From NCBI GenBank assembly GCA_022360075.1, contig JAKSDN010000034.1:1-14808 (forward strand): a stretch of DNA of 14,808 bases, written 5' to 3'. Below the pieces are notes generated by a model that did no database searches, was not told the origin of the DNA, and was given only the letters and a program-made list of their open reading frames with translations. The first letter of the stretch is position 1, and every line of letters begins with the position of its first letter. Shown one piece after another: positions 14,057 through 14,808 of the stretch. Position numbers and translations under genes: made by a program. Source of the stretch: Kiloniellales bacterium (lineage in GTDB: Bacteria > Pseudomonadota > Alphaproteobacteria > Kiloniellales > JAKSDN01).

Positions 14057-14808
14057 CCGATGTCGGCAGTCTCTCGGCGTCCGTCGAGAAACCGCTTGGG
14101 AACGAGACTGTGCGCGCTGACTGGGACCGCCGTGCCGAAGCGCTCTTTCCCGGCGGTGGCATTAGCGGCTATGCCTTACCTCAAGATGTCCGTTTCGTCT
14201 TTCGGCGCGGCAGCGGGTCGCAGCTGGAGAGCGTCGACGGCCGCTGGTTCGTCGACTACGTCGCCGGCGCCGGGGTCAATATTCTGGGACACGGCCATCC
14301 CGCCGTCATCGAAGCGGCACGACGTCAGATCGAGACTGGCTTTCATTCCTTCGGTGCCCTTTGCGATGTCACGATCGAGCTTGCCGAGAAGCTGGTGGAG
14401 ATCATTCCCTGCGCCGAGAAGGTCGTCTTCACGACCACCGGGTCGGAGGCGATGTTCTATGCCATGCGCATTGCCCGCGCCGCCACGGGCAAGGACCGAG
14501 TCCTGAAGTTCGAGGGCGCCTATCACGGCAACCACGACTATTCGGCGGTCAGCATGTTTCCCAGGGCGCAAGCCAACTACCCCATGGGAAGCCTCGACAG
14601 CGGCGGAATTCCGGAAACGTTGGCGGAAACCGTGCTGGTTGCACCCTACAACGATCTGGAGACCACAACCCGTATCGTGGAAGCCCATGCCGGCGAGCTC
14701 GCCGCGATCGTGGTCGAGCCGTTACAGCGCGTCATCTTCCCGGAACCCGATTTCCTGCCGGGCTTGCGCGCGCTTTGCGACAGGCTCGGGATCGTTCTGA
14801 TCTTCGAC
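14053..14808 (+). CDS. Class III aminotransferase, glutamate-1-semialdehyde-mutase-like (cut by window end)
   Basis: An open frame starts at ATG 14053, overlapping the VOC stop (ATGA), preceded by GGAGGA, and stays open to the last base; 252 codons are visible of an expected ~430-450. It is a PLP-dependent class III aminotransferase: VDGRWFVDYVAGAGVNILGHGHPAV (61-85), TTTGSEAMFYAMRIARAATGKD (127-148, phosphate-binding G-S-E), KFEGAYHGNHDY (152-163, Y157 and H158 stack and orient PLP), VVEPLQ (220-225), and the PLP-nitrogen Asp as the last visible residue, D252 in LIFD. The catalytic lysine lies outside the window. The family includes HemL, omega-amino-acid aminotransferases and others. Its position after a semialdehyde dehydrogenase suggests an amino-acid to semialdehyde or keto-acid step, not heme synthesis. 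Confidence 0.9.
   Translation, partial: MTDVGSLSASVEKPLGNETVRADWDRRAEALFPGGGISGYALPQDVRFVFRRGSGSQLESVDGRWFVDYVAGAGVNILGHGHPAVIEAARRQIETGFHSFGALCDVTIELAEKLVEIIPCAEKVVFTTTGSEAMFYAMRIARAATGKDRVLKFEGAYHGNHDYSAVSMFPRAQANYPMGSLDSGGIPETLAETVLVAPYNDLETTTRIVEAHAGELAAIVVEPLQRVIFPEPDFLPGLRALCDRLGIVLIFD

Overview
This 14.8 kb window comes from a high-GC bacterial chromosome. The strong G/C third-position bias, the interspersed repeats of the 'gtcattgcgagcgaagcgaagcaatcc' and 'gccgggcttgacccggc' kinds, and the TTGCGG/TATAAC-type promoter suggest an alphaproteobacterium. A Rhodospirillales- or Rhizobiales-like organism is an inference; no marker gene fixes the lineage.

Layout. (1) 1-2160 is housekeeping or unassigned DNA: a repeat-bearing gap, an ATP-grasp ligase-like gene (384-1625), a 166-bp element with inverted-repeat ends (1648-1813), and a 68-residue small protein that may be leaderless (1935-2141). 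(2) 2162-2367 is a self-contained tRNA-Asn(GTT) unit with promoter, gene and terminator. (3) 2574-3977 on the minus strand encodes a MocR/GabR-type regulator (winged helix fused to an aminotransferase-like domain). (4) From about 4092 to the window end runs one tightly packed plus-strand operon divergent from the regulator: PotA-like ATPase, hydantoinase A-like subunit, hydantoinase B-like subunit, PotD-like binding protein, PotB- and PotC-like permeases, an archaeal-type aspartate-semialdehyde-dehydrogenase homologue, a glyoxalase-like (VOC) protein, and a class III aminotransferase cut by the window end. Five of the eight junctions are 4-bp ATGA stop/start overlaps, one is a 2-bp gap, and the other two are 68 and 23 bp.

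Reading of the operon (inference). A polyamine-family ABC importer brings in a small nitrogenous solute. The HyuA/HyuB pair opens a cyclic amide, imide or hydantoin-like ring at the cost of ATP. The aminotransferase and the semialdehyde dehydrogenase then process the resulting amino acid. The order of logic resembles caprolactam degradation (ATP-dependent CapAB-type lactamase, class III aminotransferase, semialdehyde dehydrogenase) and ectoine utilisation (MocR-type EnuR, ring opening, aminotransferase, Asd-like dehydrogenase), but this gene set matches neither that I can recognise. The substrate cannot be read from the sequence. The divergent intergenic region carries two perfect 10-bp direct repeats 45 bp apart, the kind of operator MocR proteins use, and one overlaps the likely -10 element of the regulator's own promoter.
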